Shown: positions 1 through 9,245 of the stretch, in pieces
Position numbering within the stretch: the first letter of the stretch is position 1
Layout of the letters: every line of letters begins with the position of its first letter
NCBI GenBank assembly: GCA_023399055.1
Contig: JAEWQV010000015.1
Location: forward strand, 1-64,000
Source: Bacillota bacterium
Lineage (GTDB): Bacteria > Bacillota > Clostridia > Lachnospirales > Lachnospiraceae
Direction of reading: 5' to 3'
Length of the DNA: 64,000 bases
Position numbers and translations under genes: made by a program
Notes under the pieces: model-generated
The model's database searches: none
The model's input: only the letters and a program-made list of their open reading frames with translations
Told to the model about the DNA's origin: nothing

Positions 1-76
<76 letters not shown>

Positions 77-407
77 AAGTTTTTGATCCAGTCAGATAAA
101 CGTTAGCCAATTTGTAATCCCAAGTCTAAGACTCTGATTACTCAAGCATCCTGTTATCTTTACTGTTTTTAGGTTGTACCAATACTTTCGTATCAATACA
201 GTTCGTGATATATCATCACTGACATATCTTAATGAAAAATCTATTTGAGTATCCGTTAGGATACTTTTGAGCCTCATGTGAAGACTCAAGTTTTTTAGAA
301 TTTTCAGGGTTGTTTCACTGTTCAATTATCAAGGTTCATGTCGCTGTCGTTTATTTCTTTAACGCGTCAGCAGAAACAATCTTAACACATGCCTAAATCT
401 TTGTCAA
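77..407 (-). promoter_or_regulatory. rrn promoter and leader
   Basis: On the minus strand there is a near-perfect vegetative promoter: TTGACA at 407-402, a 17-nt spacer and TAAGAT at 384-379. It is followed by an approximately 295-nt leader to the 16S start. The leader contains an AATTGAACAGTGAAAC-like stretch around 320-340, which resembles the boxA-type antitermination/processing segment of Firmicute rRNA leaders (inference). The AT-rich stretch 408-676 beyond the promoter holds no gene that I can support, only a 9-bp hairpin near 509-531. Confidence 0.8.
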
Positions 408-676
408 CCACTTTTTAAAAGAAATTTTTCTATTTTTCAAAACAATATATTTAAATTAGACAATGAATTGATTTTATAATGCACTTTTTTAATTGCTTAA
501 ACCATAGAATGCCCATAAAATGGACACTCTATACGCAATATCGACATAGTCGAAACTCTCATTTTGTAATACATATATTTAATGACACTATGATATAAAA
601 GGAATATTTTTATATCATTCTTAATATATCCTCGGTAACTTATAAAGATAATTAAAAAAGCAATATATCTATTATT

Positions 677-1717
677 TTAATTCCTTTCCAATCTGTTATT
701 TAAACCCTTCATTAATGCATTTACTATTTCAGGGTTTTTCCATTGATATGTTGTTCTATCAATTAATCCAAAGAGTTCACCACTTCCCTCAAATTTACCA
801 TTGTCCCACCATATACAGGGTATCTTCTTTTCTGTTGCTTTCGATACATAATACTTTGCCCATTCTGATCTTGCCTTTATATTATTTTTATTTACTGTAC
901 CGAACTCGCCAATAATTACTGGTATTCCTTTACTGATAAATTTATCGTTTATATTATCTATTAAGTTATCAATTACAATGGTATCTCTTTGATTTATTGC
1001 TGACCACTCTGCCGTTCCATTATTCTTTAGAGCAAAGTCTTCTGGAATGTAAGCATGAATAGAAATTATGACTTTATCATCTTCTGGCACTATAAAAGTA
1101 TTCCAAGCATTCATGTTTGTTGTTGCGGCATAAGGTGTTATCATAAGATGCCTTACTGGATTACTTCCACCTGAATTTCTTATGGTTTTAACAAATACGT
1201 CATTGAGCTGATTAACAACTTCCCAGCCCTCTTCATTACCTCCATTCCATTCTGCCACTGTTCCAACCTGTCGAGGTTCATTAAGTCCCTCAAAAATCAA
1301 ATATTCATTATAGTCTTTAAATCGCTCAGCAATCTGTGCCCAAACCTTGAATAATATGTCCTTTGCTGAATCCGCATTTTTGTAATAGGGGTAGTACCAA
1401 TCCTCATGATGTGCATTGAGTATAACAAACATTTCATTTTGAATTGCATAATCTATTATTTCCTGTACACGGCTAATCCAGTTATCATCAATTTTATAGT
1501 CTGGTGCTAATCCCAAATGAGTTCCCCAGGAAGTTGGAAGTCTTAGTATATTAAATCCAGATTTTTTTATAGTCGATATTAGTTCCTTTGTAGTCTTTGG
1601 ATTTCCCCAAGAAGTCTCTGCCATTATATTATTTGAACCTGTTGCATCCATCGTATTTCCTAAATTCCAACCAATTGAAAATTTTTTTACTAACTCCCAT
1701 GAAGTAATATTTTTCAT
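677..1717 (-). CDS. Glycoside hydrolase family 5 endoglucanase-like protein, no signal peptide
   Basis: 346 aa. This is a single GH5-type (beta/alpha)8 catalytic domain covering nearly the whole protein. Visible signatures are GWNLGNTMDA near residue 16, RLPTSW at 59-64, NAHHEDWYY at 101-109, the acid/base motif GLNEP (E147), the HAY motif (H221, Y223) and the nucleophile motif IIGEFG (E271). All catalytic residues are intact. The expected activity is hydrolysis of beta-1,4-glucan or a related beta-glycan. The N-terminus goes straight into the fold with no signal peptide, dockerin or CBM, so it is predicted cytoplasmic, acting perhaps on imported oligosaccharides; most family members are secreted. 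GGAGG lies about 6 nt before the ATG. It stands alone between the rrn operon and a GNAT gene. Substrate cannot be fixed from sequence alone. Confidence 0.9.
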   Translation of the reverse strand: MKNITSWELVKKFSIGWNLGNTMDATGSNNIMAETSWGNPKTTKELISTIKKSGFNILRLPTSWGTHLGLAPDYKIDDNWISRVQEIIDYAIQNEMFVILNAHHEDWYYPYYKNADSAKDILFKVWAQIAERFKDYNEYLIFEGLNEPRQVGTVAEWNGGNEEGWEVVNQLNDVFVKTIRNSGGSNPVRHLMITPYAATTNMNAWNTFIVPEDDKVIISIHAYIPEDFALKNNGTAEWSAINQRDTIVIDNLIDNINDKFISKGIPVIIGEFGTVNKNNIKARSEWAKYYVSKATEKKIPCIWWDNGKFEGSGELFGLIDRTTYQWKNPEIVNALMKGLNNRLERN

Positions 1718-1985
1718 TTTGACCTCCGCTCATATAAAACCTATTTATCTTAGCATATCTTACTATAATTTCAATTTTGCAACCCTACTATTTACAAATA
1801 ATTGTATCATACCATTTTCAATATATCCTTGTTTATTCTTAATAATATTTTGTACAATATTATACTAAGGGAATTTATAGGTATCAGATTTTCTATACTA
1901 ACAGACTCCTTAATCAGAAATTAACTTAAAATTATTTATATCTGGAAGAAACAATACTATATGAGTTTCTTCAGTTATGGCAGTG

Positions 1986-2474
1986 TTAAAAAAATTTTTT
2001 AATATTTATATCATTCAAGTATTTTTTCATTCTAAAATTATTTAATTGTTGACCTCTAATTTCTACTGTTTGTGCCTTCGGTATAACATAACCTCTCTTT
2101 TCAAAAAAAGGTTTTGCTGTTATGGATGCGTCAGTTGTAATAACTTGAAATCCTTCACTCTTACTGTAATTTTCAATCTTTTGTACAATTAGAGTTGCAA
2201 TACCCTGCCCCTGGTAGTCCTTGTGAGTAAACAAATGATCGAAATACCCAGAACCATCTATATCTCCGAAACCAACAACGATATTATCTTTCTCCACAAC
2301 AACAGTATAATTGCCTAAAAGTTTTGTATTCCATCTTTCTAGATCAGTATTTCTAGATGCCCATGCATCCGTTTGAAGTTCTGTATAGTCCTTTGAATTG
2401 ATAGAATGAACTGTATCACAGAACAACATAACAATATTTTTACAATCCTCTGGACTATATCTTCTTATTATCAT
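1986..2474 (-). CDS. GNAT-family N-acetyltransferase
   Basis: 162 aa, one GNAT fold. The acetyl-CoA pyrophosphate-binding motif A is seen as DYQGQGIATLIVQKIE at about residues 86-101. It is preceded by the beta4 strand (VVGFGDIDGSGYFDHLFTH) and followed by the typical AKPFFEKRGY segment. This resembles the YafP-like subgroup of small cytoplasmic acetyltransferases, whose substrates are mostly unknown. It is monocistronic: 268 bp separate it from the GH5 gene and a tRNA gene lies upstream. No function beyond acetyl transfer can be assigned. Confidence 0.85.
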   Translation of the reverse strand: MIIRRYSPEDCKNIVMLFCDTVHSINSKDYTELQTDAWASRNTDLERWNTKLLGNYTVVVEKDNIVVGFGDIDGSGYFDHLFTHKDYQGQGIATLIVQKIENYSKSEGFQVITTDASITAKPFFEKRGYVIPKAQTVEIRGQQLNNFRMKKYLNDINIKKFF

Positions 2475-2593
2475 TTTTCTCCATTCCGCTTCCCATCAAT
2501 GGCAGCACAAATAATATCCTTTAACAATAATTTTTAACTAATAAACCCATTAACCTATATATTTTTAATAGTCTCTCTATATAAATTTACATA

Positions 2594-2640
2594 AAAATAA
2601 ATCCGAACATATCCTTTAAAAAGAATTATGTTCGGATTTA
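2594..2640 (-). terminator. Rho-independent terminator of tRNA-Ser
   Basis: Perfect 12-bp inverted repeat: AAATCCGAACAT at 2599-2610 pairs with ATGTTCGGATTT at 2628-2639. In the minus direction it is followed by a T-rich tail (ATTTTTAT). It begins only about 8 nt after the tRNA 3' end. It may also work in the other orientation for the GNAT side. Confidence 0.8.
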
Positions 2641-2647
2641 TTTGAAA

Positions 2648-2735
2648 CGGAGAAAGAGGGATTTGAACCCTCGCGCCGGTCACCCGACCTACACCCTTAG
2701 CAGGGGCGCCTCTTCGGCCTCTTGAGTATTTCTCC
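2648..2735 (-). tRNA. tRNA-Ser (anticodon GCU)
   Basis: 88-nt class II tRNA. The acceptor strand GGAGAAA pairs with TTTCTCC, discriminator G is at 2648, and CCA is not encoded. The anticodon stem CGCCC/GGGTG encloses the loop CTGCTAA, giving anticodon GCU, which reads AGC and AGU. The long variable arm (TAGGTCGGGTGACCGGC) is typical of serine tRNAs. The T arm is GAGGG-TTCAAAT-CCCTC. Confidence 0.95.
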
Positions 2736-2796
2736 AAGAAACTGAACTTATATTATTTTCATTCAATTTGCTTGCCTCTTTACAAAGGCAAAATCA

Positions 2797-2825
2797 AGTA
2801 TATCAAAAGACTTTTCTTTTGTCAA
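2797..2825 (-). promoter_or_regulatory. Promoter of tRNA-Ser
   Basis: On the minus strand, TTGACA (2825-2820), a 17-nt spacer and TATACT (2802-2797) form a near-consensus sigma-A promoter about 60 nt before the tRNA. Its -35 overlaps the last codons of the fumarase beta gene, so the tRNA has its own promoter inside the end of the upstream unit. Confidence 0.8.
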
Positions 2826-3364
2826 TTCTTTTTCATAACTATTTCATATAAATTATTTCCCTTTGTATCAATTACTACTATTACAGGAAAATCCTCAACG
2901 TAAAGTTCTCTGATTGCTTCCGTACCAAGGTCATCATATGCAATTATTCTAGAGGATTTTATTTTTTTAGATAACAACGCACCTGCACCGCCAACGGCTG
3001 CAAAATATACAGCGTTGTTTTTAACCATAGAGTCAATAACTTCCTTACTTCTTTTACCTTTCCCTATCATACCTTTCAACCCTTTTTCTAAAAGAGCCGG
3101 AGTGTATTTGTCCATTCTGCTACTAGTCGTTGGTCCGGCTGACCCTATTACTTGTCCTTCTCTTTCTGGAGTTGGTCCAAGGTAGTATACTATAGAGTTA
3201 TTAATATCAAAGGGCAAAGAATCCCCCTCTACTAACATATCATACATTCTTTTGTGTGCTGCATCTCTTGCTGAGTAAATGGTACCTGTTATATAAACAT
3301 AATCCCCTGCTTGTAAGTTTTGTACTATTTCATTGGTAAGTGGAGTTTTAATAAACTTATCCAT
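2822..3364 (-). CDS. fumB: Class I fumarate hydratase, beta subunit
   Basis: 180 aa, the normal length for the stand-alone C-terminal (beta) half of [4Fe-4S] fumarase/tartrate dehydratase. Visible family features are GTIYSARDAAHKRM at about 27-40, YLGPTPEREG at about 61-70, the GSAGPTTSSRMD loop at about 74-85 and GKGKRSKEVIDSM. It pairs with the alpha subunit encoded immediately upstream at 3505-4347 to interconvert fumarate and (S)-malate in the cytoplasm. Split alpha/beta genes in this order are typical of anaerobic Firmicutes. The 140-bp gap between the subunits has no strong terminator. The symbol for the split form varies (fumA/fumB, ttdB); a tartrate dehydratase cannot be fully excluded. 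Confidence 0.9.
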   Translation of the reverse strand: MDKFIKTPLTNEIVQNLQAGDYVYITGTIYSARDAAHKRMYDMLVEGDSLPFDINNSIVYYLGPTPEREGQVIGSAGPTTSSRMDKYTPALLEKGLKGMIGKGKRSKEVIDSMVKNNAVYFAAVGGAGALLSKKIKSSRIIAYDDLGTEAIRELYVEDFPVIVVIDTKGNNLYEIVMKKN

Positions 3365-3504
3365 GTAAAATCCTCTTTATTTTTACTTTTGTAATATTAC
3401 TATGGATCAGATAAGATTATTAGTCAACTATATCCTTCCCATGTAATAATGGATTTATTATCTGGTTAATATGTTATAATAAAATATTTAATCTACAAAA
3501 TTAT

Positions 3505-4347
3505 TTATAAAGTTCTTCTTATATGACGGTTAACGTGACAACATATGTTAATTGCAACCGGAAGTCCCGCAATATGGGTTGGATAGGTTTCTATGTTAAC
3601 TCCAAGTGCAGTAATCCTTCCACCAAATCCACCGGGTCCTATTCCGAGATTATTAATCTGAGTTAATATTTCTTCTTCTAGTCTTTTTATATGATCCAGT
3701 TTCGAAGGTTCGTCCAAACTTCTAATTAGCGCTTTTTTTGATAGGATTGTACATTTCTCAAAATCACCACCAATACCCACACCAACAACAATTGGAGGGC
3801 ATGCATTTGGGCCGGCTAACTTAACCGTTTCAATTACAGCCTGTATTACCCCTTCTTCCCCATCTGAGGGTTTCAGCATATATACCCGGCTCATATTCTC
3901 ACTCCCAAAACCTTTTGGTGCAACTGATATCTTAAGTTTGTCACCGGGTTCTATCTGGTAATGTATGATTCCTGGTGTATTATCATTTGAATTATTTCTA
4001 ATTAGTGGATCTGAAACAACAGACTTTCTTAAATATCCTTCTTCATAACCTTGCCGAATTCCTTCATTAATTGCTTCTTCGATACCCAGACCTTCAATAT
4101 GAACTTCTTGTCCTATTTCAATAAAAACAACCGTCATACCGGTATCCTGACAAATAGGAATACTATCGACCGCTGCTATATCTAAGTTTTCATTTAATTG
4201 TTCTAGTATTTGTTTACCAAGAGCGGATTCCTCTCTTGATGAAGCTCCTCTAACTCTCTTATCTACATCAGAAGCCAACTTATAGTTGGCTTCGATGCAC
4301 ATTTCTTTTATATTTTTTATAATAATATCTGTGTGTATATTTCGCAT
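3505..4347 (-). CDS. fumA: Class I fumarate hydratase, alpha subunit
   Basis: 280 aa, the [4Fe-4S]-carrying half of oxygen-sensitive fumarase. Three conserved cysteine sites consistent with cluster ligation are visible: C66 in PICQDTGMTV, C183 in GPNACPPIVVG, and C269/C270 in NICCHVNRH near the C-terminus. GxGGD at about 191-195 and GPGGFGGRITALGV at about 237-250 are further family signatures. It converts fumarate plus water to malate, here probably in the branched anaerobic TCA route. SD AGGAG precedes the ATG by 5 nt. It is probably co-transcribed with the beta subunit. It follows gyrA on the same strand, with a palindromic repeat between them. Confidence 0.9.
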   Translation of the reverse strand: MRNIHTDIIIKNIKEMCIEANYKLASDVDKRVRGASSREESALGKQILEQLNENLDIAAVDSIPICQDTGMTVVFIEIGQEVHIEGLGIEEAINEGIRQGYEEGYLRKSVVSDPLIRNNSNDNTPGIIHYQIEPGDKLKISVAPKGFGSENMSRVYMLKPSDGEEGVIQAVIETVKLAGPNACPPIVVGVGIGGDFEKCTILSKKALIRSLDEPSKLDHIKRLEEEILTQINNLGIGPGGFGGRITALGVNIETYPTHIAGLPVAINICCHVNRHIRRTL

Positions 4348-4405
4348 ATTACTCCTATTTGAAATTTACTAAATAAATTAAATTAAATCATTAATACTAT
4401 TCGGT

Positions 4406-4433
4406 TTAATATTATTCGGTTTTAAACCGAATA
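4406..4433. repeat. Palindromic repeat between gyrA and fumarase genes
   Basis: TATTCGGTTT occurs twice (from about 4398 and 4413). The second copy forms a perfect palindrome, TTATTCGGTTT/AAACCGAATAA, that can fold into a 10-11-bp hairpin just after the gyrA stop. No long T-run follows, so it is a weak terminator candidate or a protein-binding site. Confidence 0.4.
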
Positions 4434-4454
4434 ACAAATAAGCAAAATAAATTC

Positions 4455-7094
4455 TTATTCTTTATCCTCTTCCTCTAACGTATCTTCTTCAATCCTATTT
4501 AATAAATTTTCTAAGGAATGATCCTCAGGTAGGTCAACTGGTTCATACTCAGAATCTTGTTCAAATTCTTCCATATCGACTTCAATAGATTCTTCATTCA
4601 GCTCTTTTTCAAGATTTTTAATTACATCATCATCTGAAGTTATTGTGTTACTTTCTCTTACCTTAGCTAATCTAGCCACTGTAATATCCGTATCAGTATC
4701 TATAGATATTAATTTGACACCTGAAGTAATACGTCCAAGAAGTGAAATATCATTTACCATTAAACGAATAACAATACCTTCGGTAGTGATAAGAATGATT
4801 TCATTCTCTTCATTTACTGCCTTTACACCTACCACATCACCAGTTTTTTCTGTGATTTTATAGCACTTTACACCTTTACCGCCTCGACGTTGAACTGTAA
4901 ATTCATCCATTAGGGTTCGCTTGCCCATACCATGTTCAGATACAAATAATAAATATTCTCCCTGAGTATTAAGCTGCATACCTACGATTTCATCATCTCC
5001 AGTTAAGGTCATACCTATTACACCCATGGAGGTTCTTCCCGTAGGTCTAACATCACGTTCATTAAAACGAATACACATACCATTCTTTGTTACAAGTATA
5101 ATATCTTTCAAATGGTTCGTTGATTTAACTTCAATTAACTCATCATCTTCTCTTAGGCTAATCGCCTGAAGACCAGACTTTCTAATATTTTCATATTCTT
5201 TAATTGGAGTTTTCTTTACAATACCATTCTTGGTTGCCATAAATAAAAATCTATTTTCTTGGTATTCTTTCAACGGAATAATTGCTGTAATTCTTTCTTC
5301 CGGTAGTAACTGAAGAAGATTTACAATAGCCGTTCCTCTTGCAGTTCTTCCAGACTCAGGAATTTCATAAGCCTTTAGACGGTACACTCTACCCTTATTT
5401 GTAAAGAACATGATATAGTGATGGTTGGTGGTCATTAGGAGATCTTCAATAAAATCTTCATCAATTGTATGCATTCCTTTAATTCCCTTACCACCACGAT
5501 GTTGGCTCTTGAAATTATCAATAGTCATACGTTTGATATATCCTAATCTAGTCATTGCTATAACTGTACTTTCATTTGGAATTAGATCCTCCATGGAAAT
5601 ATCAAACTCATCAAATCCAATGGATGTTCTTCTTTCGTCACCAAACTTATCTCTAATTATTGTAATTTCATCTTTGATTACGCCAAGTAACAACTTCTCA
5701 TCTGCTAAAATTGCCTTATATTCAGCAATCTTTGCCATAAGCTCAGCATATTCATTCTCAAGTCTCTCTCTTTCGAGACCTGTTAAAGCACGAAGTCTCA
5801 TATCAATGATTGCTTGTGCCTGTACATCGGAAAGTGCAAAACGCTCAATTAATCGCTCTTTTGCAATAGGTCCATTTTGTGATGAACGAATGATAGAAAT
5901 AACTTCATCAATATTATCAAGTGCTATTAATAAGCCCTGTAAAATATGAGCTCGTTCTTCTGCTTTATTTAAATCATATTTTGTTCTTCTGGTTACTACT
6001 TCTTTCTGGTGTTGTAAGTAATAATCCAGCATTTGATATAGATTTAAGACACGAGGTTCATTGTTAACTAACGCTAACATAATTACACCAAAAGTATCCT
6101 GCATCTGTGTATGTTTGTATAAATGATTTAGCATAACATTCGCATTTACATCTCTACGTAATTCGATAACAATTCTCATACCGGTACGATCGGATTCATC
6201 TCGAAGCTCTGTAATACCATCAATTTTTTTATCTTTTACAAGCTCAGCAATTTTTTCAATTAAACGTGCCTTATTAACCATGTAAGGTAATTCAGTTACA
6301 ATAATTCGATTCTTCCCATTTGGCATAGCCTCGATATCCGTAACAGCACGTACTCTTACCTTACCACGTCCCGTTCTATATGCTTCTTCAATTCCGGCTG
6401 TTCCAAGAATCTCAGCACCAGTTGGGAAGTCAGGTCCTTTGATAATCTTTAATAATTCATCTATTTCTGTTACTCTATTCTCTTCAATGTAATTATTGAT
6501 AATTTTTAATACACCATCAATAATCTCACGTAAATTGTGAGGAGGAATATTGGTTGCCATACCTACAGCAATACCTGAAGTACCATTTACCAAAAGATTT
6601 GGATATCTGGAAGGTAATACATTGGGCTCTTTTTCTGTTTCATCAAAGTTAGGAGAAAAGTCAACTGTATCTTTATTGATGTCAGATAACATTTCCATGG
6701 ATATCTTGCTTAAACGAGCCTCGGTATATCTCATCGCAGCTGCACTATCACCATCCACTGAGCCGAAGTTTCCGTGTCCATCAATTAAAGGATATCGAGT
6801 AGAGAAATCCTGAGCCAATTTTACCAAAGCATCATAAATAGAGCTATCTCCATGAGGATGATATTTACCCATGGTATCACCGACAATACGGGCACATTTT
6901 CTGTGCGGTTTGTCAGGACCGTTGTTCAGCTCAATCATTGCATATAAAATTCTTCTTTGTACCGGCTTCAAACCATCCCTTACATCTGGCAAGGCACGCG
7001 CAGCAATTACGGACATGGCATAATCGATATAGGATGTTTCCATTGTCTTTCGTAGATCTATGTCATGCACCTTGTCGAAGATATTCTCTTCCAT
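4455..7094 (-). CDS. gyrA: DNA gyrase subunit A
   Basis: 879 aa from the preferred start at 7094. An in-frame extension of 21 codons upstream exists, but GGAGG lies just before the 7094 ATG and MEENIFDKVHDIDL is the usual family N-terminus. Breakage-reunion domain: the active-site tyrosine is in AAMRYTEARL (Y123). The quinolone-determining region reads HPHGDSSIYDA, with the wild-type-like Ser84 and Asp88. The C-terminal DNA-wrapping domain carries the GyrA box QRRGGKG, which identifies gyrase rather than topoisomerase IV. The last ~60 residues are a very acidic tail, as in many gyrases. It works with GyrB as an A2B2 heterotetramer introducing negative supercoils and lies directly downstream of gyrB in the origin cluster. 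Confidence 0.97.
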   Translation of the reverse strand: MEENIFDKVHDIDLRKTMETSYIDYAMSVIAARALPDVRDGLKPVQRRILYAMIELNNGPDKPHRKCARIVGDTMGKYHPHGDSSIYDALVKLAQDFSTRYPLIDGHGNFGSVDGDSAAAMRYTEARLSKISMEMLSDINKDTVDFSPNFDETEKEPNVLPSRYPNLLVNGTSGIAVGMATNIPPHNLREIIDGVLKIINNYIEENRVTEIDELLKIIKGPDFPTGAEILGTAGIEEAYRTGRGKVRVRAVTDIEAMPNGKNRIIVTELPYMVNKARLIEKIAELVKDKKIDGITELRDESDRTGMRIVIELRRDVNANVMLNHLYKHTQMQDTFGVIMLALVNNEPRVLNLYQMLDYYLQHQKEVVTRRTKYDLNKAEERAHILQGLLIALDNIDEVISIIRSSQNGPIAKERLIERFALSDVQAQAIIDMRLRALTGLERERLENEYAELMAKIAEYKAILADEKLLLGVIKDEITIIRDKFGDERRTSIGFDEFDISMEDLIPNESTVIAMTRLGYIKRMTIDNFKSQHRGGKGIKGMHTIDEDFIEDLLMTTNHHYIMFFTNKGRVYRLKAYEIPESGRTARGTAIVNLLQLLPEERITAIIPLKEYQENRFLFMATKNGIVKKTPIKEYENIRKSGLQAISLREDDELIEVKSTNHLKDIILVTKNGMCIRFNERDVRPTGRTSMGVIGMTLTGDDEIVGMQLNTQGEYLLFVSEHGMGKRTLMDEFTVQRRGGKGVKCYKITEKTGDVVGVKAVNEENEIILITTEGIVIRLMVNDISLLGRITSGVKLISIDTDTDITVARLAKVRESNTITSDDDVIKNLEKELNEESIEVDMEEFEQDSEYEPVDLPEDHSLENLLNRIEEDTLEEEDKE

Positions 7095-7246
7095 TACTTT
7101 TCCTCCGTTCGAATCTTCATCAATTAGACCTATCATAAAATATAATTGATTTCCCAAATAATCCGACTTATATAGTTATACACTACTTATGTGCTTATTT
7201 AGGTTGATTTTGATTTATTAAAAACAATTTATACACTTATTAAATC

Positions 7247-9157
7247 TTAAACATCAAGATTTTTTACATATTTCGCATTCGCTTCGATAAATTCTCTTCT
7301 TGGTTCAACTTTATCACCCATTAAGGTTGTAAAGGTTAAATCAACCTCAGAAGACTGTTCCTCATCCATGGTTACTCTTAAAAGTGTTCTTGTTTCAGGA
7401 TCCATAGTAGTATCCCATAGCTGCTCAGCATCCATTTCGCCTAGACCTTTATAACGCTGTATCTTATTATTTCCATCTCTACCAATTTCAGTAAGAACCT
7501 CGTTTAATTCCTCATCACTATAAACGTAACGTATTGTTTTACCCTTTTCCACTTTGTATAGCGGAGGCTGAGCCAAATACACATATCCTTGTTTGATAAG
7601 TTCTGGCATAAATCGATAAAAGAATGTTAATAATAATGTGCTAATATGTGCTCCATCAACATCGGCATCTGTCATAATGATAATTTTATGATAACGCAAT
7701 CTTGAAATATCAAAATCCTCTGAGATACCTGTACCAAAGGCTGTTATCATAGCTTTTATTTCATTGTTAACTAATATCTTATCTAGTCTTGATTTTTCAA
7801 CATTTAAGATTTTTCCTCTAAGAGGCAGTATTGCTTGTGTTGCTCTGGTTCTAGCGGTTTTGGCTGAGCCACCCGCAGAATCACCCTCAACGATATAGAT
7901 TTCACATTTTGATGGATCTTTTTCTGAGCAGTCAGCAAGCTTTCCAGGAAGTGCCATACCTTCTAAGGCTGTTTTTCTTCTGGTTAAATCTCTCGCTTTT
8001 CTTGCAGCATCCCTTGCTCTTTGAGCAAGAACTGCTTTTTCACATATCATTTTAGAAACCTGAGGATTTAATTCTAGATAATAGGTCAATTGCTCACTAA
8101 CAACACTATCTACTGCTCCCCTTGCTTCACTGTTACCCAATTTTTGCTTTGTCTGACCTTCAAACTGTGGCTCAGGAATCTTAATGCTAATAATTGCAGT
8201 TAATCCTTCTCTTATATCTTCTCCGGACAAATTTGCATCACTATCCTTTAAATACTTCTGAGTCCTTGCATAATCATTAAAGGTTTTTGTAATCGCATTC
8301 TTAAAACCGGCCAGGTGAGTACCACCTTCCGGAGTTGTTATATTATTTACAAAGCTATAAATCCCCTCAGTGTAGGTACTGTTATGCTGCAATGCTACCT
8401 CAACATATACCTCATCTCTTTGTCCTTCGCAATAAATAATGTCAGGATAGATAGGATCTTTATGTTTGTTCAAGTATTCCACATACTCCTTAATACCGCC
8501 TGCATAATGGAATTCACGTTCTTTAGGTTCTTCTTCTCTAAGGTCTGTAAGAATAATCTTAATATTCTTTGTTAAGAATGCCATCTCACGAAGTCTTTGC
8601 TTTAAGATATCATAGTCATATACAGTCTCTTCAAATATTTGTTTATCTGGCAAAAAGGTTACTTTAGTTCCTCGACAGTCTGAATCTCCAACTTCATTTA
8701 ACGCATGCATAACCTTACCACGTTCATAACGTTGTTGATATTTTTTACCATCTACACAGATTTCTACCTCTAACCATTCAGAAAGAGCATTAACAACAGA
8801 CGCACCAACTCCATGAAGACCGCCGGACACCTTGTATCCTCCACCGCCAAATTTGCCACCTGCATGAAGAATTGTAAATACAACTTCAACAGCTGGGATT
8901 CCCGCTTTTTGATTAATTCCAACTGGGATACCACGACCATTATCTGTTACTGTGATTGAGTTATCCGGATTAATAAATACCTCAATCGTATCACAAAATC
9001 CAGCTAATGCTTCATCAACGGCATTATCTACAATTTCGTAAACCAGATGGTGTAACCCCTTAGAGGAAGTTGATCCAATATACATACCCGGACGTTTTCT
9101 TACTGCTTCCAATCCCTCTAAAATTTGAATTTGATCTGCACCATATTCGTTACTCAT
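7247..9157 (-). CDS. gyrB: DNA gyrase subunit B
   Basis: 636 aa, the standard length for Firmicute GyrB. GHKL ATPase domain: EGLEAVRKRPGMYIGST at the N-terminus, DNGRGIP, and GGKFGGGGYKVSGGLHGVG at about 101-119. The transducer domain follows, then the TOPRIM domain with EGDSAGGSAK, PLRGKILNVEK and TDADVDGAHI (Mg-binding acidic residues). C-terminal IQRYKGLGEM is the GyrA-contacting tail. It supplies the ATPase of gyrase. Its GGAGG ribosome site (9167-9171, + numbering) is the last member of a striking repeat array that could fold over it. It lies downstream of recF in the dnaA-dnaN-rlbA-recF-gyrB-gyrA order. Confidence 0.97.
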   Translation of the reverse strand: MSNEYGADQIQILEGLEAVRKRPGMYIGSTSSKGLHHLVYEIVDNAVDEALAGFCDTIEVFINPDNSITVTDNGRGIPVGINQKAGIPAVEVVFTILHAGGKFGGGGYKVSGGLHGVGASVVNALSEWLEVEICVDGKKYQQRYERGKVMHALNEVGDSDCRGTKVTFLPDKQIFEETVYDYDILKQRLREMAFLTKNIKIILTDLREEEPKEREFHYAGGIKEYVEYLNKHKDPIYPDIIYCEGQRDEVYVEVALQHNSTYTEGIYSFVNNITTPEGGTHLAGFKNAITKTFNDYARTQKYLKDSDANLSGEDIREGLTAIISIKIPEPQFEGQTKQKLGNSEARGAVDSVVSEQLTYYLELNPQVSKMICEKAVLAQRARDAARKARDLTRRKTALEGMALPGKLADCSEKDPSKCEIYIVEGDSAGGSAKTARTRATQAILPLRGKILNVEKSRLDKILVNNEIKAMITAFGTGISEDFDISRLRYHKIIIMTDADVDGAHISTLLLTFFYRFMPELIKQGYVYLAQPPLYKVEKGKTIRYVYSDEELNEVLTEIGRDGNNKIQRYKGLGEMDAEQLWDTTMDPETRTLLRVTMDEEQSSEVDLTFTTLMGDKVEPRREFIEANAKYVKNLDV

Positions 9158-9161
9158 TTTA

Positions 9162-9245
9162 TCAATCCTCCGTTTTTTCGGAGGATTTAACCTCCGTTTT
9201 GTTGGAGGACTTAACCTCCATTTTTTATGAAGGGCGTAACCTCCA
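9162..9245 (-). repeat. 24-bp GGAGG/CCTCC repeat array in the gyrB leader
   Basis: Between the recF stop (9251) and the gyrB start (9157), CCTCC (read as GGAGG in the gyrB direction) occurs at 9167, 9191, 9215 and 9240. The spacing is 24, 24 and 25 nt. GGAGG on the plus strand occurs at 9180 and 9204. In gyrB-mRNA sense the unit reads GGAGGTTAAATCCTCCG plus an A-rich linker. Each unit can form its own GGAGG/CCTCC hairpin. Alternatively, the CCTCCG of the last full unit can pair with CGGAGG of the gyrB ribosome site across an A6 loop. A 19-codon ORF (9221-9162, minus strand) starting ATGGAG runs through the array and ends 4 nt before the gyrB ATG. Confidence 0.75.

Noticed and set aside
92..325. 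77-aa minus-strand frame upstream of 16S
   Set aside because: Lies within the rrn leader behind the rRNA promoter; no ribosome site.
2555..2737. 60-aa minus-strand open frame
   Set aside because: It runs straight through tRNA-Ser and its terminator; no ribosome site and no protein likeness.
7095..7157. N-terminal extension of GyrA
   Set aside because: In frame but lacks family similarity; GGAGG marks the ATG at 7094.
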